DNA of 64,000 nt from Dongia_A sp044226685 (GTDB lineage Bacteria; Pseudomonadota; Alphaproteobacteria; Dongiales; Dongiaceae): positions 1 through 64,000 of the forward strand of contig JBGAGP010000003.1 of NCBI GenBank assembly GCA_044226685.1, written 5' to 3'. Positions 50,261 through 59,466 of the stretch are shown here, piece by piece. Numbering within the stretch: position 1 is the stretch's first letter; each line of letters begins with the position of its first letter. The notes under the pieces were generated by a model that searched no databases, was not told where the DNA came from, and was given only the letters and a program-made list of their open reading frames with translations. The position numbers and the translations under genes were made by a program.

Positions 50261-52213
50261 ATGACGGATCGCAGCATCAAACTGTTCGGGACCGACGAGC
50301 CGGTGCCGGAACGCCGCCTGCTGACCGCCGGACCTGTCACCGCGACCCTGGAGAATGGCGCGCTGCGCTGGGTCAAAATCGGCGAGGCGGAGGCGATCCG
50401 CTCCATCGCCTTCGTCGTGCGCGACCGCAACTGGAGTACGCCGGTACCCGAGATCACCCGCCTGAAGATCGAGGAATCGCCTGGCGGCTTCAAGGTCGAG
50501 ATCGACGCGGTGTGCCACACCATCGACGGCGACCTGGGCTTCCAGGTGACCTATGACGGCAGCCGCGACGGCACCATCCGCTGCACCGGCACGGCGAAGA
50601 CGGAGCGCGAGTTCCGCACCTGCCGCACCGGTTTCGTCATCCTGCATCCGCTTGCCGGCGTGGTCGGCAAGCCCATGAAGGTCGAACATGTCGACGGTGC
50701 GATCGAGCAGGCGACGATGCCCGAGCGCATCGTCTCCGATCAGCCCTTCCTGCTGGTGCGGGCGATGACGCATGAGCCGATGCCCGGTGTCAGCGCCACC
50801 ATCCGCATGGAGGGCGATTCCTGGGAGACCGAGGATCACCGCAACTGGACCGATGCATCCTTCAAGACCTATTGCCGGCCGCTGTCCCTGCCCTGGCCAT
50901 ATACGATCCCGGCCGGCGGCGAGGTGAAGCACACCATCACCCTGTCCTTCGCCGGCAAGCTGCCGGCGTCACCCGCGAGTCAGGGCGGGGCTGTTGCGGT
51001 GAAGCTTGGCGCTGTCGGTGGCAGCATGCCACGCATCGGCCTCAGCGTTCTGCCGGAAGATGCCGCGCGTGCCGGCTCTGTCGCCGATCTCGCGCGCCTG
51101 GCGGGACCGCAGCATGTGAACTGCCGGATCGACCTGCGGGCGGCGGATTGGGAGAAGCTCCTGCCGCTCTATCGCGACCTGACGGCGAAGATCGGCTGCG
51201 AGGTTGTGCTCGAGGTCATCCTCCCGGGCAAGGTCGCGCCGGAGGCAGAGTTGCGGCCGTTGGCGGCTGCGCTCGCGAAGGCCGGCCTTGCGCCGGCCGC
51301 CATCATGGTGACGCCCGCCGCCGACCTGGTCTCCTATCCGCCCGGCATTCCCTATCCCGATGGGGTCCCGGGCTGGAAGGATGTGGCGGCCGGCGCGCGC
51401 AGCGTCTTCCCCGCCATCCGGATCGGCAGCGGCATGCTGTCGAACTTCACCGAGCTCAACCGCAAGCGCCCGCCGACCGGCGTCTTCGACTACATCACCC
51501 ATGCCACCTCCGGCCTGGTCCACGCGGCCGATGACCGCTCGGTGATGGAGACCCTCGAATCGGTCGGCCACATCATCCGCTCCGTTCGCGCCATCATCGG
51601 CGAGACACCGTACCGCATCGGCCCGTCGCATATCGGCAACAGCTTCAACCCCTATGGCGCGAACTACACCGAGAATCCCGGCAACCAGCGCGTCACCATG
51701 GCGCGGGTCGACCCGCGCCAACGCGGCCTGTTCGGCGCCGCCTGGCATCTCGGCTACATCTCGCAGGTCGCCAATGGCGGGGTCGAGGCTGTGACCATGG
51801 CCTCGCCGGTGGGCGAATTCGGCATCGCCTATGCGAAGCTGCCGCACGCCCAGCCATGGTACGACAGCGCCGGCGATGCCAGGGTCTATCCGGTGTTCCA
51901 CGTCATCCGGGGATTGAGCGCGGCGGCCGGCAAGCCGCATCGCGCAGCCATGTCGAGCGACACCGAAAGGCTGCGCTGCGTCGCCTGGCAAGACGGCGCG
52001 TCGACCCATCTATGGCTGGCCAATCTGCGCGCCGAGCCACTCCAGGTCGCCCTGGACGGCGTCTCCGGCAAGGCCAGGCTCACCATGCTGGATGAGGCCA
52101 GCTTCGAGGCCGCGACCCGCGACCCCGCCTTCGGCGACAAGGGCGCGGCATTCTCCGGCACTTCGTTGGCCCTCGCGCCGTTCGCAACGGCCGCGCTGGT
52201 CTTCGGCGCCTGA
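50261..52213 (+). CDS. D-apionolactonase-like three-domain protein
   Basis: A 650-residue protein. The N-terminal 250 residues are beta-rich (LTAGPVTATLENGALRWVKI, IRSIAFVVRDRNWSTPVPEI). A TIM-barrel-like middle part follows at about 265-520 (PRIGLSVLPED, VLEVILPGK, IMVTPAADL, IGPSHIGNSFNPYGANYTEN). A small C-terminal beta domain closes it (LRCVAWQDGASTHLWLANL). This architecture and the RSIAFVVRD-type start match, from memory, the ApnL D-apionate lactonase family, which opens a branched-chain sugar lactone. I recognise the family only at moderate certainty. GGAGGAG lies just before the ATG. No signal peptide, hence cytosolic. Confidence 0.55.
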   Translation: MTDRSIKLFGTDEPVPERRLLTAGPVTATLENGALRWVKIGEAEAIRSIAFVVRDRNWSTPVPEITRLKIEESPGGFKVEIDAVCHTIDGDLGFQVTYDGSRDGTIRCTGTAKTEREFRTCRTGFVILHPLAGVVGKPMKVEHVDGAIEQATMPERIVSDQPFLLVRAMTHEPMPGVSATIRMEGDSWETEDHRNWTDASFKTYCRPLSLPWPYTIPAGGEVKHTITLSFAGKLPASPASQGGAVAVKLGAVGGSMPRIGLSVLPEDAARAGSVADLARLAGPQHVNCRIDLRAADWEKLLPLYRDLTAKIGCEVVLEVILPGKVAPEAELRPLAAALAKAGLAPAAIMVTPAADLVSYPPGIPYPDGVPGWKDVAAGARSVFPAIRIGSGMLSNFTELNRKRPPTGVFDYITHATSGLVHAADDRSVMETLESVGHIIRSVRAIIGETPYRIGPSHIGNSFNPYGANYTENPGNQRVTMARVDPRQRGLFGAAWHLGYISQVANGGVEAVTMASPVGEFGIAYAKLPHAQPWYDSAGDARVYPVFHVIRGLSAAAGKPHRAAMSSDTERLRCVAWQDGASTHLWLANLRAEPLQVALDGVSGKARLTMLDEASFEAATRDPAFGDKGAAFSGTSLALAPFATAALVFGA

Positions 52214-52226
52214 CGGGAGTCCGGAC

Positions 52227-53492
52227 ATGAAAGCGATCGTTCTCGGCGGCGGAATCATCGGCACCACCACCGCCTACTACCTTGCCAAGGCCGGCCACGA
52301 GATCCACCTGGTCGACCGGCAATCCGAAGTGGCGATGGAGACCAGCTTCGCCAATGGTGGCGTGCTGCATACCAGCGAGGCCGAGCCGTGGTCGCAGCCC
52401 GGCATGCCGCAGAAGGTGCTGTCCTGGATGGGCAAGGCCAATGCACCGATGCTGCTGCATGTCAGCGCCCTGCCATCGATCTGGCGCTGGGGTCTCTCCT
52501 TCATGCGCAACTGCTCGCTGGAGCGCTACCGCTTCGCGGCGGCGGTCAATCTGCGGCTCGCGCTCCACACGCTGGAGGAGATCAGGAAGGTGCGCGCAGA
52601 AGCGGCGTTTCCCTACGATCTCTCCGAGAAGGGCACGCTGAAGATCTACACAAGCCGCGCCTCGATGGACAAGAATGTGGCCGAATCGGACCTGCTGCGG
52701 CCCTATGGCATGAAATTCGAGGCGGTCGATGCCGCGCGCTGCGTCGCCATAGAGCCCGCGCTCGGTCCGATCCGCGACACGCTGGTGGGCGGCATCTATG
52801 CGGCCCCGGACGAGCATGGCGATTGCCACAAATTCGCCGTCGGCCTGCGCCGCCATTGCGAGGAGAAGCTCGGCGTCACGTTCCACATGAACACCGAATT
52901 GCGCGGCTTCATCCGCAGCGGCAATCGCATCGACGGCATCGAGACCAGCAAAGGCAAGATGCAGGCCGAGTCTTACGTCGCGGCGATGGCGAGCTACACG
53001 CCCGCCCTGGTCCGGCGACTTGGCATCGATCTGCAGATCTATCCGGCCAAGGGGGTCACGGTGACCGTGCCGGCGGCGAGCTGGCCCGATGGCCCGCAGG
53101 TGCCGATCATCGACGACACCAAGCTGTTCGGGCTGATCCGCCTCGGCGACCGCTATCGCTGCTCCGGCTCGGTTGAATTCACCGGCTGGGAGACGACGCC
53201 CAACCCGGTCCGCTGCAAGGCGATCATCGACAACGTCACCAGCGTCTTCCCGCAATTCGCCCGCTGCTACGACCCGGGCAGTGCCAAGTTCTGGGCCGGG
53301 CTGCGGCCCATGGCGGCCTCCGGCAGCCCGTATCTCGGCGCCACCCCGGTGAAGAATCTCTACCTCAATTGCGGCCACGGCCATCTCGGCTGGACGCTGT
53401 CCTGCGGCTCGTCGCAGATCGTGGCCGACATCGTCTCCGGACGAAAGCCGGCAATCGATATCACCGGCCTCACCCTCGATACGCATCACTGA
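52227..53492 (+). CDS. DadA-like FAD-dependent oxidoreductase
   Basis: A 421-residue flavoprotein of the DAO/DadA superfamily. The FAD fold is at the very N-terminus (AIVLGGGIIGTTTAYYLAKA, then HLVDR), followed by ETSFANGGVLHTSEAEPW, a DadA hallmark, and the C-terminal LNCGHGHLGWTLSCGSS. Members oxidise D-amino acids, hydroxyproline or related amines or hydroxy acids, passing electrons to the respiratory chain. GGGAG lies 8 bases before the ATG. The RidA gene that follows suggests that imine products are formed. Confidence 0.9.
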   Translation: MKAIVLGGGIIGTTTAYYLAKAGHEIHLVDRQSEVAMETSFANGGVLHTSEAEPWSQPGMPQKVLSWMGKANAPMLLHVSALPSIWRWGLSFMRNCSLERYRFAAAVNLRLALHTLEEIRKVRAEAAFPYDLSEKGTLKIYTSRASMDKNVAESDLLRPYGMKFEAVDAARCVAIEPALGPIRDTLVGGIYAAPDEHGDCHKFAVGLRRHCEEKLGVTFHMNTELRGFIRSGNRIDGIETSKGKMQAESYVAAMASYTPALVRRLGIDLQIYPAKGVTVTVPAASWPDGPQVPIIDDTKLFGLIRLGDRYRCSGSVEFTGWETTPNPVRCKAIIDNVTSVFPQFARCYDPGSAKFWAGLRPMAASGSPYLGATPVKNLYLNCGHGHLGWTLSCGSSQIVADIVSGRKPAIDITGLTLDTHH

Positions 53493-53519
53493 AACCCGTC
53501 GCAAGGAAAGCCCGCGCCC

Positions 53520-54011
53520 ATGGCCAAGAAGCCCGCCTCGAAAGCCGCCGCGAAGAAATCCGGCAAGAAATCCACCGTCGTCTTCACCTCGCCGAACGGC
53601 GCGCAGTTCCTCGGCGATCCGATGCCCTACCCGATCTCGCGCGCGGTACGGGCCGGCGATTTCGTCATCACCAGCGCCTTCGGCGCCGTGGTGCCGACGA
53701 TCGAGGAAACGGTCTACGATTCGGTGGGCATGCCGCTCTCCTCCGGCAAGCAGCGCAAGGGCGTCTCCTTCGCCGACGAGGTGCACGGCACGTTCAAGAT
53801 GGTGCAGGATGCCCTGGCGCTGGCGGGCTGCACGCTCGACGATGTCGTCGATTCGCAGGTCTGGCTTAAGGATCCGCGGGACTTCGACGAGATGAACCGG
53901 ATCTACGCGACCTATTTCAAGCGCAGCAAGCCGATCCGCTCCTGCTTCCAGAACAGCTTCATGCTCGAGTTCCGCATCGAGATAAAGGTCGTCGCCTACA
54001 AGCCGCAATAG
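53520..54011 (+). CDS. RidA/YjgF-family protein (enamine/imine deaminase)
   Basis: A 163-residue RidA-family protein, which hydrolyses reactive 2-aminoacrylate-type imines to keto acids and ammonia. The conserved carboxylate-binding Arg is in KPIRSCFQNSF, and SQVWLKDPRDFDEMN is typical of the family. It is longer than the common 130 residues: about 20 N-terminal residues are Lys/Ala/Ser-rich (MAKKPASKAAAKKSGKKS). AAGGA lies 10 bases upstream of the ATG. Position after the FAD oxidase supports removal of the imine that the oxidase would release. Confidence 0.87.
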   Translation: MAKKPASKAAAKKSGKKSTVVFTSPNGAQFLGDPMPYPISRAVRAGDFVITSAFGAVVPTIEETVYDSVGMPLSSGKQRKGVSFADEVHGTFKMVQDALALAGCTLDDVVDSQVWLKDPRDFDEMNRIYATYFKRSKPIRSCFQNSFMLEFRIEIKVVAYKPQ

Positions 54012-54030
54012 CCGGGACGGGAGAAGCAGC

Positions 54031-54774
54031 ATGGGCACAGTCATCGTCACCGGTGCCGGCACCGGGATCGGCGCTGCCGCCGCCAGGCGCCTTGCCGCCG
54101 GAGGATGGAAGGTAGCGCTGGTCGGTCGCCGCGCCGAGTTGCTGGACCAGGTCGCGTCCGAAATTGCCCAGGCCGGCGGGCGCGCCGTGCCCATGGCGCT
54201 CGATCTGCAGGACCCCAGCGCCGCCAAGGCCGTGGTGGAGCGCACCGCCCAGGCCTTCGGCGAAATCGACGCCCTGGTCAACAACGCTGCCGTGATCAAG
54301 GTGCTGCCGCTCGCCGACTACACGCTGGAGATCCTCGACCAGCATTGGGCGGTCAATATCCGCGCGCCCTTCCTGCTGACCCAGGCGGCGCTGCCCTGGC
54401 TGCAGAAGAAGGGCGGTGCGGTGGTCAACATCTCGTCGTCCTCGGGCACGCTGCTGCGGCCGGGGCAATCGGTCTATGGCATGACCAAGTCGGCGCTGGA
54501 ATACCTCACGCGCTCGCTGGCCGGCGAACTGGCGCAGCACAAGATCCGCATCAACGCGCTGGCGCTGGGCCCGGTCGACACGCCGATCCACCAGACCTGG
54601 GCGACCGACCTGAAGGCGGCCTATGAATGGCTGGCCAACCAGGTGCCGCTGGGGCGCATTGCCAATGCCGACGAGATCGCCCGCTGGATCGAGATCCTGG
54701 TCTCGCCGGATGCCGGCTGGATGACCGGTGCGGTGATTCCCCTCGATGGCGGACAGGTCCTGGACATCGCATAG
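54031..54774 (+). CDS. Short-chain dehydrogenase/reductase (seven-gene operon)
   Basis: A 247-residue classical SDR with VTGAGTGIGAA, LVNNAAV, catalytic Ser in NISSSSG and YGMTKSA. Its C-terminus MTGAVIPLDGGQVLD is usual for sugar and polyol dehydrogenases. GGGAGAAGC precedes the ATG. It could be the sugar 1-dehydrogenase that makes the lactone opened by the lactonase-like protein of the operon (inference). Confidence 0.88.
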   Translation: MGTVIVTGAGTGIGAAAARRLAAGGWKVALVGRRAELLDQVASEIAQAGGRAVPMALDLQDPSAAKAVVERTAQAFGEIDALVNNAAVIKVLPLADYTLEILDQHWAVNIRAPFLLTQAALPWLQKKGGAVVNISSSSGTLLRPGQSVYGMTKSALEYLTRSLAGELAQHKIRINALALGPVDTPIHQTWATDLKAAYEWLANQVPLGRIANADEIARWIEILVSPDAGWMTGAVIPLDGGQVLDIA

Positions 54775-54782
54775 GAATGACC

Positions 54783-55934
54783 ATGAATGACACCAGCTCG
54801 GCGACGCTCGGGCCGAATGCGCGCTTTATCGGGGTGCCCGGCAGCCGGACCGGACTGAGCACGCCAGCCCTGCTGCTCGACCTAGATGCGCTCGATCGCA
54901 ACATCGCTGCGATGGCGGCGCATGCGCGGAAAGCGGGCGTCCAGCTGCGGCCGCACAGCAAGGGCGGCAAGTCGATCGAGATCGCGCGCCGGCAGGTGGC
55001 CGCCGGCGCCATCGGCATCTGCTGCACCACCATTGGCGAAGCCGAAATCATGGCGGGAGCCGGCATCGCCAACGTCCTCATCACCTCGCCCATCGTGACA
55101 CCGGCGATGGTCGACCGGCTGGTCGCCCTGAACGGTCGCGCCAGCGGCCTGATGGTCGTTGCCGACAATCCGGCCAATGTCGACGCGCTGGCCGCCGCCT
55201 GCGCCAAGGCGGGACAGACGCTGAGCTTGCTCGTCGAGTTCGACGTCGGGCAAAACCGCACCGGTACCACCAGCGTCGAGGCCGCCACGGCGCTGGCCTT
55301 GCGCATCAAGGCGTCGCCACAGCTGCGCTATGCCGGCGTCCAGGCCTATTACGGGCAGCTGCAGCACGTGGCCGGATTCGCCGAGCGCAAGGCGCTTGCC
55401 GATGCGCAGATGGCGCGGCTGCGCGGCCTCCTCGAACACCTGGCATCGCAGGGCGCCGCGGCCGGAATCGTCACCGGCGGCGGCACCGGCACTTTCGACA
55501 TCGACCCCGCGGGCGGCGTCTTCACCGAGGTGCAGCCCGGCTCCTACCCGTTCATGGATCGCGAGTATGTCGAGATCGACATGAGCGCTGGCCGCGCGTC
55601 GCCGTTCGCAGTGGCGCTCACCGTGCAGACCTCGGTCGTCAGCGCCAACCGATCCGGCTTCGCCGTCGTCAATGCGGGCTACAAGTCCTTCGCCACCGAG
55701 GGCGGCATGCCAGTGGTGGCCAGCCCCAAGCTCGCCAATGCCAGCTATAAATTAATGGGCGACGAGCATGGTGGCGTCCAGTACGATCCCGCCGGCGGCA
55801 CGCTCAAGATCGGCGACACGGTGGAATTCGTGACGCCCCATTGCGATCCGACCATCAATCTCTACGACCGCTACCACTGCGTTCGGGGAGACACCCTGGT
55901 CGAGATCTGGCCGGTCGACGCGAGGGGCCGCTAG
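54783..55934 (+). CDS. D-threonine aldolase / 3-hydroxy-D-aspartate aldolase-like PLP enzyme
   Basis: A 383-residue fold-type III (alanine racemase-like) PLP enzyme of the metal-dependent D-threonine aldolase family. The PLP lysine region is LRPHSKGGKSIEIAR near residue 56, and the metal-binding site is VTPHCDPTINLYD (His and Asp of the HCD motif). These enzymes cleave 3-hydroxy-D-amino acids to glycine and an aldehyde or glyoxylate; some are D-serine dehydratases. The ATG at 54783 has AGGA 6 bases upstream; another ATG six bases earlier is possible. It is the last gene of the operon, 8 bases after the SDR. Confidence 0.85.
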   Translation: MNDTSSATLGPNARFIGVPGSRTGLSTPALLLDLDALDRNIAAMAAHARKAGVQLRPHSKGGKSIEIARRQVAAGAIGICCTTIGEAEIMAGAGIANVLITSPIVTPAMVDRLVALNGRASGLMVVADNPANVDALAAACAKAGQTLSLLVEFDVGQNRTGTTSVEAATALALRIKASPQLRYAGVQAYYGQLQHVAGFAERKALADAQMARLRGLLEHLASQGAAAGIVTGGGTGTFDIDPAGGVFTEVQPGSYPFMDREYVEIDMSAGRASPFAVALTVQTSVVSANRSGFAVVNAGYKSFATEGGMPVVASPKLANASYKLMGDEHGGVQYDPAGGTLKIGDTVEFVTPHCDPTINLYDRYHCVRGDTLVEIWPVDARGR

Positions 55935-55973
55935 CGGCACCCTCGCGAGATATCGCCGCCGGCAAATCCCGCG

Positions 55974-56456
55974 TCAGTTGCCGGGCCGCAGGGAGATCTG
56001 ACCGAAGCCCGCCGCGACGTTGAGGCCGGTGACGCCTTCGATGCTCGCCGGCTGCAAGGCGATCTGGTCGTTGCTGCCGCCGACCAGGACGTTGGCGCCA
56101 AGGCCGAGGCCGACCGCGACATCAGCCGTCGCGCCAGCATATTCTCCGGCCAGCGCGCCCTTCTTCACCTGGCCGGGTGCGAAGACCAGCCAGACCATGT
56201 AGGCGCCGTCGGTAAAGCCGAGATCGACGCCATATTTCTTGATCTCGCCGTGATAGCGCTCGCCGGTGCCGTCCGGGCGGGTGAACACGCAGGACAGGCT
56301 CTTGGTGGAGCCGAAGATGAAACCGGATCCGCCGGCCACCCGGCAGTTGAGCGACCCGACATTGACGCCGGAAGCGGCGTCGGCCGGCGCGGCGGCGAAT
56401 TGCGCGCCAAGGAGAGACGCCGCGAGTGCGGTGACTGCGAAGCAACGCTTGAACAT
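55974..56456 (-). CDS. Secreted DUF992-family protein
   Basis: A 160-residue exported protein. The signal peptide FKRCFAVTALAASLLGA ends after DAA near residue 29. The mature part follows the DUF992 pattern: VGSLNCRVAGG, SKTS-like SLSCVF, YHGEIKKYGVDLGF, GLGANVLVGGS and a C-terminal GLNVAAGFGQISLRP. Two Cys (in LNCRV and SCVF) may form a disulfide. AGGGGG lies 6 bases before the ATG at 56456. Function of the family is unknown; it is widespread in alphaproteobacteria. It converges with the seven-gene operon. Confidence 0.85.
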   Translation of the reverse strand: MFKRCFAVTALAASLLGAQFAAAPADAASGVNVGSLNCRVAGGSGFIFGSTKSLSCVFTRPDGTGERYHGEIKKYGVDLGFTDGAYMVWLVFAPGQVKKGALAGEYAGATADVAVGLGLGANVLVGGSNDQIALQPASIEGVTGLNVAAGFGQISLRPGN

Positions 56457-56572
56457 GAAGACCCCCTGAGGCTTCCCTGGATTGGGCAATTGGACGGCAG
56501 ACTGGTATCCGGCGGAAATATTGGTCCGTTTCGGCGTTTCCGGCAAGGCCAGGACACCGCCGGGTGACCGCG

Positions 56573-58558
56573 TCAACCCGCCGCCAGCAGGTGGCAACGG
56601 GCGTCGTGGCCATCGGCGCCGGAATGCCAGGACGGCACCTCGGCGCTGCACTTCTCCAGGCGTCCGGCGCACCGGCCGGCATAGGGGCAACCGCGCGATT
56701 CGCGGTCATCCTCGTCGCTCAAGGGGCGGATATCCGACAGGGCCCCGCTGCCAGGCTCCAGCACCGCGGCCACCAGCGCCCGGGTATATGGGTGCCTGGG
56801 CGCGGTGCAGACGGCGCGCGCCGGGCCGATTTCGACCAGGTGCCCGCGATAGAGCACCGCGACCCGGTGCGCCAGCGCCTGCACGACCGCCAGATCGTGC
56901 GACACGAACAGGCAGGCGACCTGTCGCTCGGCCGCGAGGTCGCGGATCAAGCGCAGGATCGACGCCTGGACCGAGACATCCAGGGCGGAGGTGATCTCGT
57001 CGCACAGGATCACGTCCGGATCGGCCGCAAAGGCGCGTGCGATGGCGACACGCTGGCGCTCGCCGCCGGACAGGTCGCCGGGATAGCGATCGAGATAGCT
57101 GGCGTCGAGCTTCACGTCCTTCAGCAGCGCGTCGGCGCGCTGGCCGATCTCCGCCGCCGACAGGTTGAAATAGAGGCGCAGCGGCTGGGCCAGGATCTCC
57201 CGCACGCTGTGCCGCGGATTGAGCGAGGCGTCGGGGTTCTGGAAGATGAGCTGGATCGCCCGCAAGGTCGCCCTGTCGCGGGCACCGACTGGCGCCGCCA
57301 GGTCGGTGCCGCCGCCGAAGGTCGCTTTGCCCGCGAGAACCGGCCACAGGCCGGAGATGGCCTTGAGGATCGTCGACTTGCCGCTGCCCGATTCACCTAC
57401 CAGGCCGAGGACCTCGCCCTGGCGCAGAACCAGCGACAGATGGTCGACGGCGAGCTTGCCCGGCGCGCGCGGCAGCAGCCCATCCAGCAACCCGCGGCGC
57501 TGATAGGTCACCGAGAGATCGTCGATGGCGATCTGCGGCGCGGCCGGCGCGAGGCCGCGGCCCGAATCCGCCGCCTCCGAAGCGTCGACGGCGCCGGATT
57601 TCGGGTGCCGGCAGGCGACCCAGTTCTCGCCGTCGCCCGATACCAGGTCCGGCGCGCCGGACAGGCAATCCGCCGCCGCGAACCCGCAGCGGGGCGCGAA
57701 GCGGCAGCCCGGCAGCATCTGTTGCGGCGTTGGCGGACGGCCCTCGATGCTGAGCGGAATCCGCGCCGTCGAGATGCGCGGAATGGATGCCAGCAGCGCA
57801 CGACTGTAGGGATGCGACGGCTGCCGCAGCAGCCGCGCCGTCGGGCCGGCCTCGATGATGCGCCCGGAATACATGATGGCAACGCGGTCGCTGAGCGTCG
57901 CGATGACGCCGAGATCGTGGCTGACGCAGATCATCGCCACGTTGCGCTCACGACGCAGATCCGCGAGCAGGTGAAGGATGCCGAGCTGGGTGGTGACGTC
58001 GAGGCCGGTCGTCGGCTCGTCGAGCAGCAGCAGCTCCGGCTCCCCCGCAAGCGCCATGGCGATGCCGACCCGCTGCAGCTGCCCGCCGGAGAGCTCGTGC
58101 GGGAAGCGCCGCTTCAGTCGCTCTGGCGTCGGCAGCCGGACCTGGCGCAGCAGCTGGACGACGCGCTCCTGCCGGGCGTTGCCGGCGAGATTGGTATGCA
58201 GGGCGAGCACCTCGCCGATCTGGTCGCCGACGCGGATATTGGGCGTCAGCGCCGTCCCGGCGTTTTGCGGGATCAGCGCCACGCGGCCGCCACGCAGCTT
58301 TTCCAGGGCGCGATCGTCGCCATTGAGCAGGTCCATTCCGTCGAAGCGGCAGCTGCCGGCGCGGTGGTGCAGCCCCGGCTTGACGATGCCCATCATCGCC
58401 AGCAGCAGGGTGCTCTTGCCACAGCCGGATTCGCCGGCGATGCCGAGGGAGGCTGCGCGCCCGATGGTCAGGCTCAGATCGTCGACGATGGGCACCGTGC
58501 CGCTGGCGCCGCCAATGACCAGGCTGTCGATCTCCAGCAAAGGAGCCGCGCCGGTCAT
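56573..58558 (-). CDS. Peptide/nickel-type ABC ATPase, DppD-DppF fusion
   Basis: A 661-residue protein with two complete ABC modules in one chain. Walker A motifs are GESGCGKST and GESGSGKST, signatures LSGGQLQRVGIAMA and LSGGERQRVAIARA. Each module ends with the Cys-rich oligopeptide-transporter C-terminal motif (GCRFAPRCGFAAADC, and GCPYAGRCAGRLEKC). Fusion of DppD and DppF is common in this family. It is the last gene of the leftward operon; ATGA overlap with DppC. Confidence 0.92.
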   Translation of the reverse strand: MTGAAPLLEIDSLVIGGASGTVPIVDDLSLTIGRAASLGIAGESGCGKSTLLLAMMGIVKPGLHHRAGSCRFDGMDLLNGDDRALEKLRGGRVALIPQNAGTALTPNIRVGDQIGEVLALHTNLAGNARQERVVQLLRQVRLPTPERLKRRFPHELSGGQLQRVGIAMALAGEPELLLLDEPTTGLDVTTQLGILHLLADLRRERNVAMICVSHDLGVIATLSDRVAIMYSGRIIEAGPTARLLRQPSHPYSRALLASIPRISTARIPLSIEGRPPTPQQMLPGCRFAPRCGFAAADCLSGAPDLVSGDGENWVACRHPKSGAVDASEAADSGRGLAPAAPQIAIDDLSVTYQRRGLLDGLLPRAPGKLAVDHLSLVLRQGEVLGLVGESGSGKSTILKAISGLWPVLAGKATFGGGTDLAAPVGARDRATLRAIQLIFQNPDASLNPRHSVREILAQPLRLYFNLSAAEIGQRADALLKDVKLDASYLDRYPGDLSGGERQRVAIARAFAADPDVILCDEITSALDVSVQASILRLIRDLAAERQVACLFVSHDLAVVQALAHRVAVLYRGHLVEIGPARAVCTAPRHPYTRALVAAVLEPGSGALSDIRPLSDEDDRESRGCPYAGRCAGRLEKCSAEVPSWHSGADGHDARCHLLAAG

Positions 58559-59466
58559 CGGCCCGCCTTGGCATCATTGCGGTCGACGCCCAGGGTCTTG
58601 GCCGCGGTGTCGACGGCGAGATTGGCGCCGATGATCAGGCTGCTCAGCGCCGCGATCGGGAATATCACGGTCCACGGCGCGGTCGACATCACGCCGCGCG
58701 AATCGGCGATCATCAGGCCCCAATCCGGCGCCGGCGGCGGCACGCCGAAACCGAGATAGGAGAGCGAGCTGACACCCAGGATCATCCAGGACCACTGCAT
58801 CGCGGCCTGCACCGCCAGGCTGTCGCGGACATTCGGCAGCAACTCCCGGAGTGCGATGGTGGTTCTCCGCTCGCCGCGCGCCTGCGCCGCCAGCACGAAA
58901 TCCTTGGTCACGAAATCCAAGGCTGCGCTGCGCGCCAGATAGACCACGGAAAGGCCATAGGAAACGCCCAGGATCGGCATCAGCGCCGCCGTGCCGGTGC
59001 CGAGGGCGGCGACGAAGATCATCACGAACAGGATCCAGGGCATCGACATCAATGCGTCGGCGCAGCGCATCACGATGTTGTCGATCCAGCCGCCGACCAG
59101 CGCCAGGAAGATGCCGAGGATGCCGCCCCACACCATGGCGATGGCGGTGGCGACCGTACAGATCAGCATGGCCTGCCGCCCGCCGAGCAGCGCGCGAGTC
59201 AGCACGTCGCGCCCGAGCAGGTCGGTGCCGAACCAATGCGCGGCCGATGGCGGCTGCAGCACGGCATCGACATCCTGGGCCGCGAAATCGTAGGGCACGA
59301 TGAGCGGCCCGATCATCGCGATCAGCACATGGCAGACGACGATCGCGAGTCCGATGGCACCGGACGGATTGGCGAGGAACTGGCGCAACCGGCTGAGCCG
59401 CCCTCTTTCCGGCACGATCACGGCGCCCGGGGGCTCGGCGCGCACCTGCAGGTCCGGCGCGCTCAT
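58555..59466 (-). CDS. Peptide/nickel-type ABC permease (DppC family)
   Basis: A 303-residue permease with an N-terminal cytosolic tail, six membrane segments and the family motif HWFGTDLLGRDVLTRALLGG near residue 92. The EAA loop region lies around ALRELLPNVRDSLAVQ. ATGA overlaps link it to both neighbours. Confidence 0.92.
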   Translation of the reverse strand: MSAPDLQVRAEPPGAVIVPERGRLSRLRQFLANPSGAIGLAIVVCHVLIAMIGPLIVPYDFAAQDVDAVLQPPSAAHWFGTDLLGRDVLTRALLGGRQAMLICTVATAIAMVWGGILGIFLALVGGWIDNIVMRCADALMSMPWILFVMIFVAALGTGTAALMPILGVSYGLSVVYLARSAALDFVTKDFVLAAQARGERRTTIALRELLPNVRDSLAVQAAMQWSWMILGVSSLSYLGFGVPPPAPDWGLMIADSRGVMSTAPWTVIFPIAALSSLIIGANLAVDTAAKTLGVDRNDAKAGR

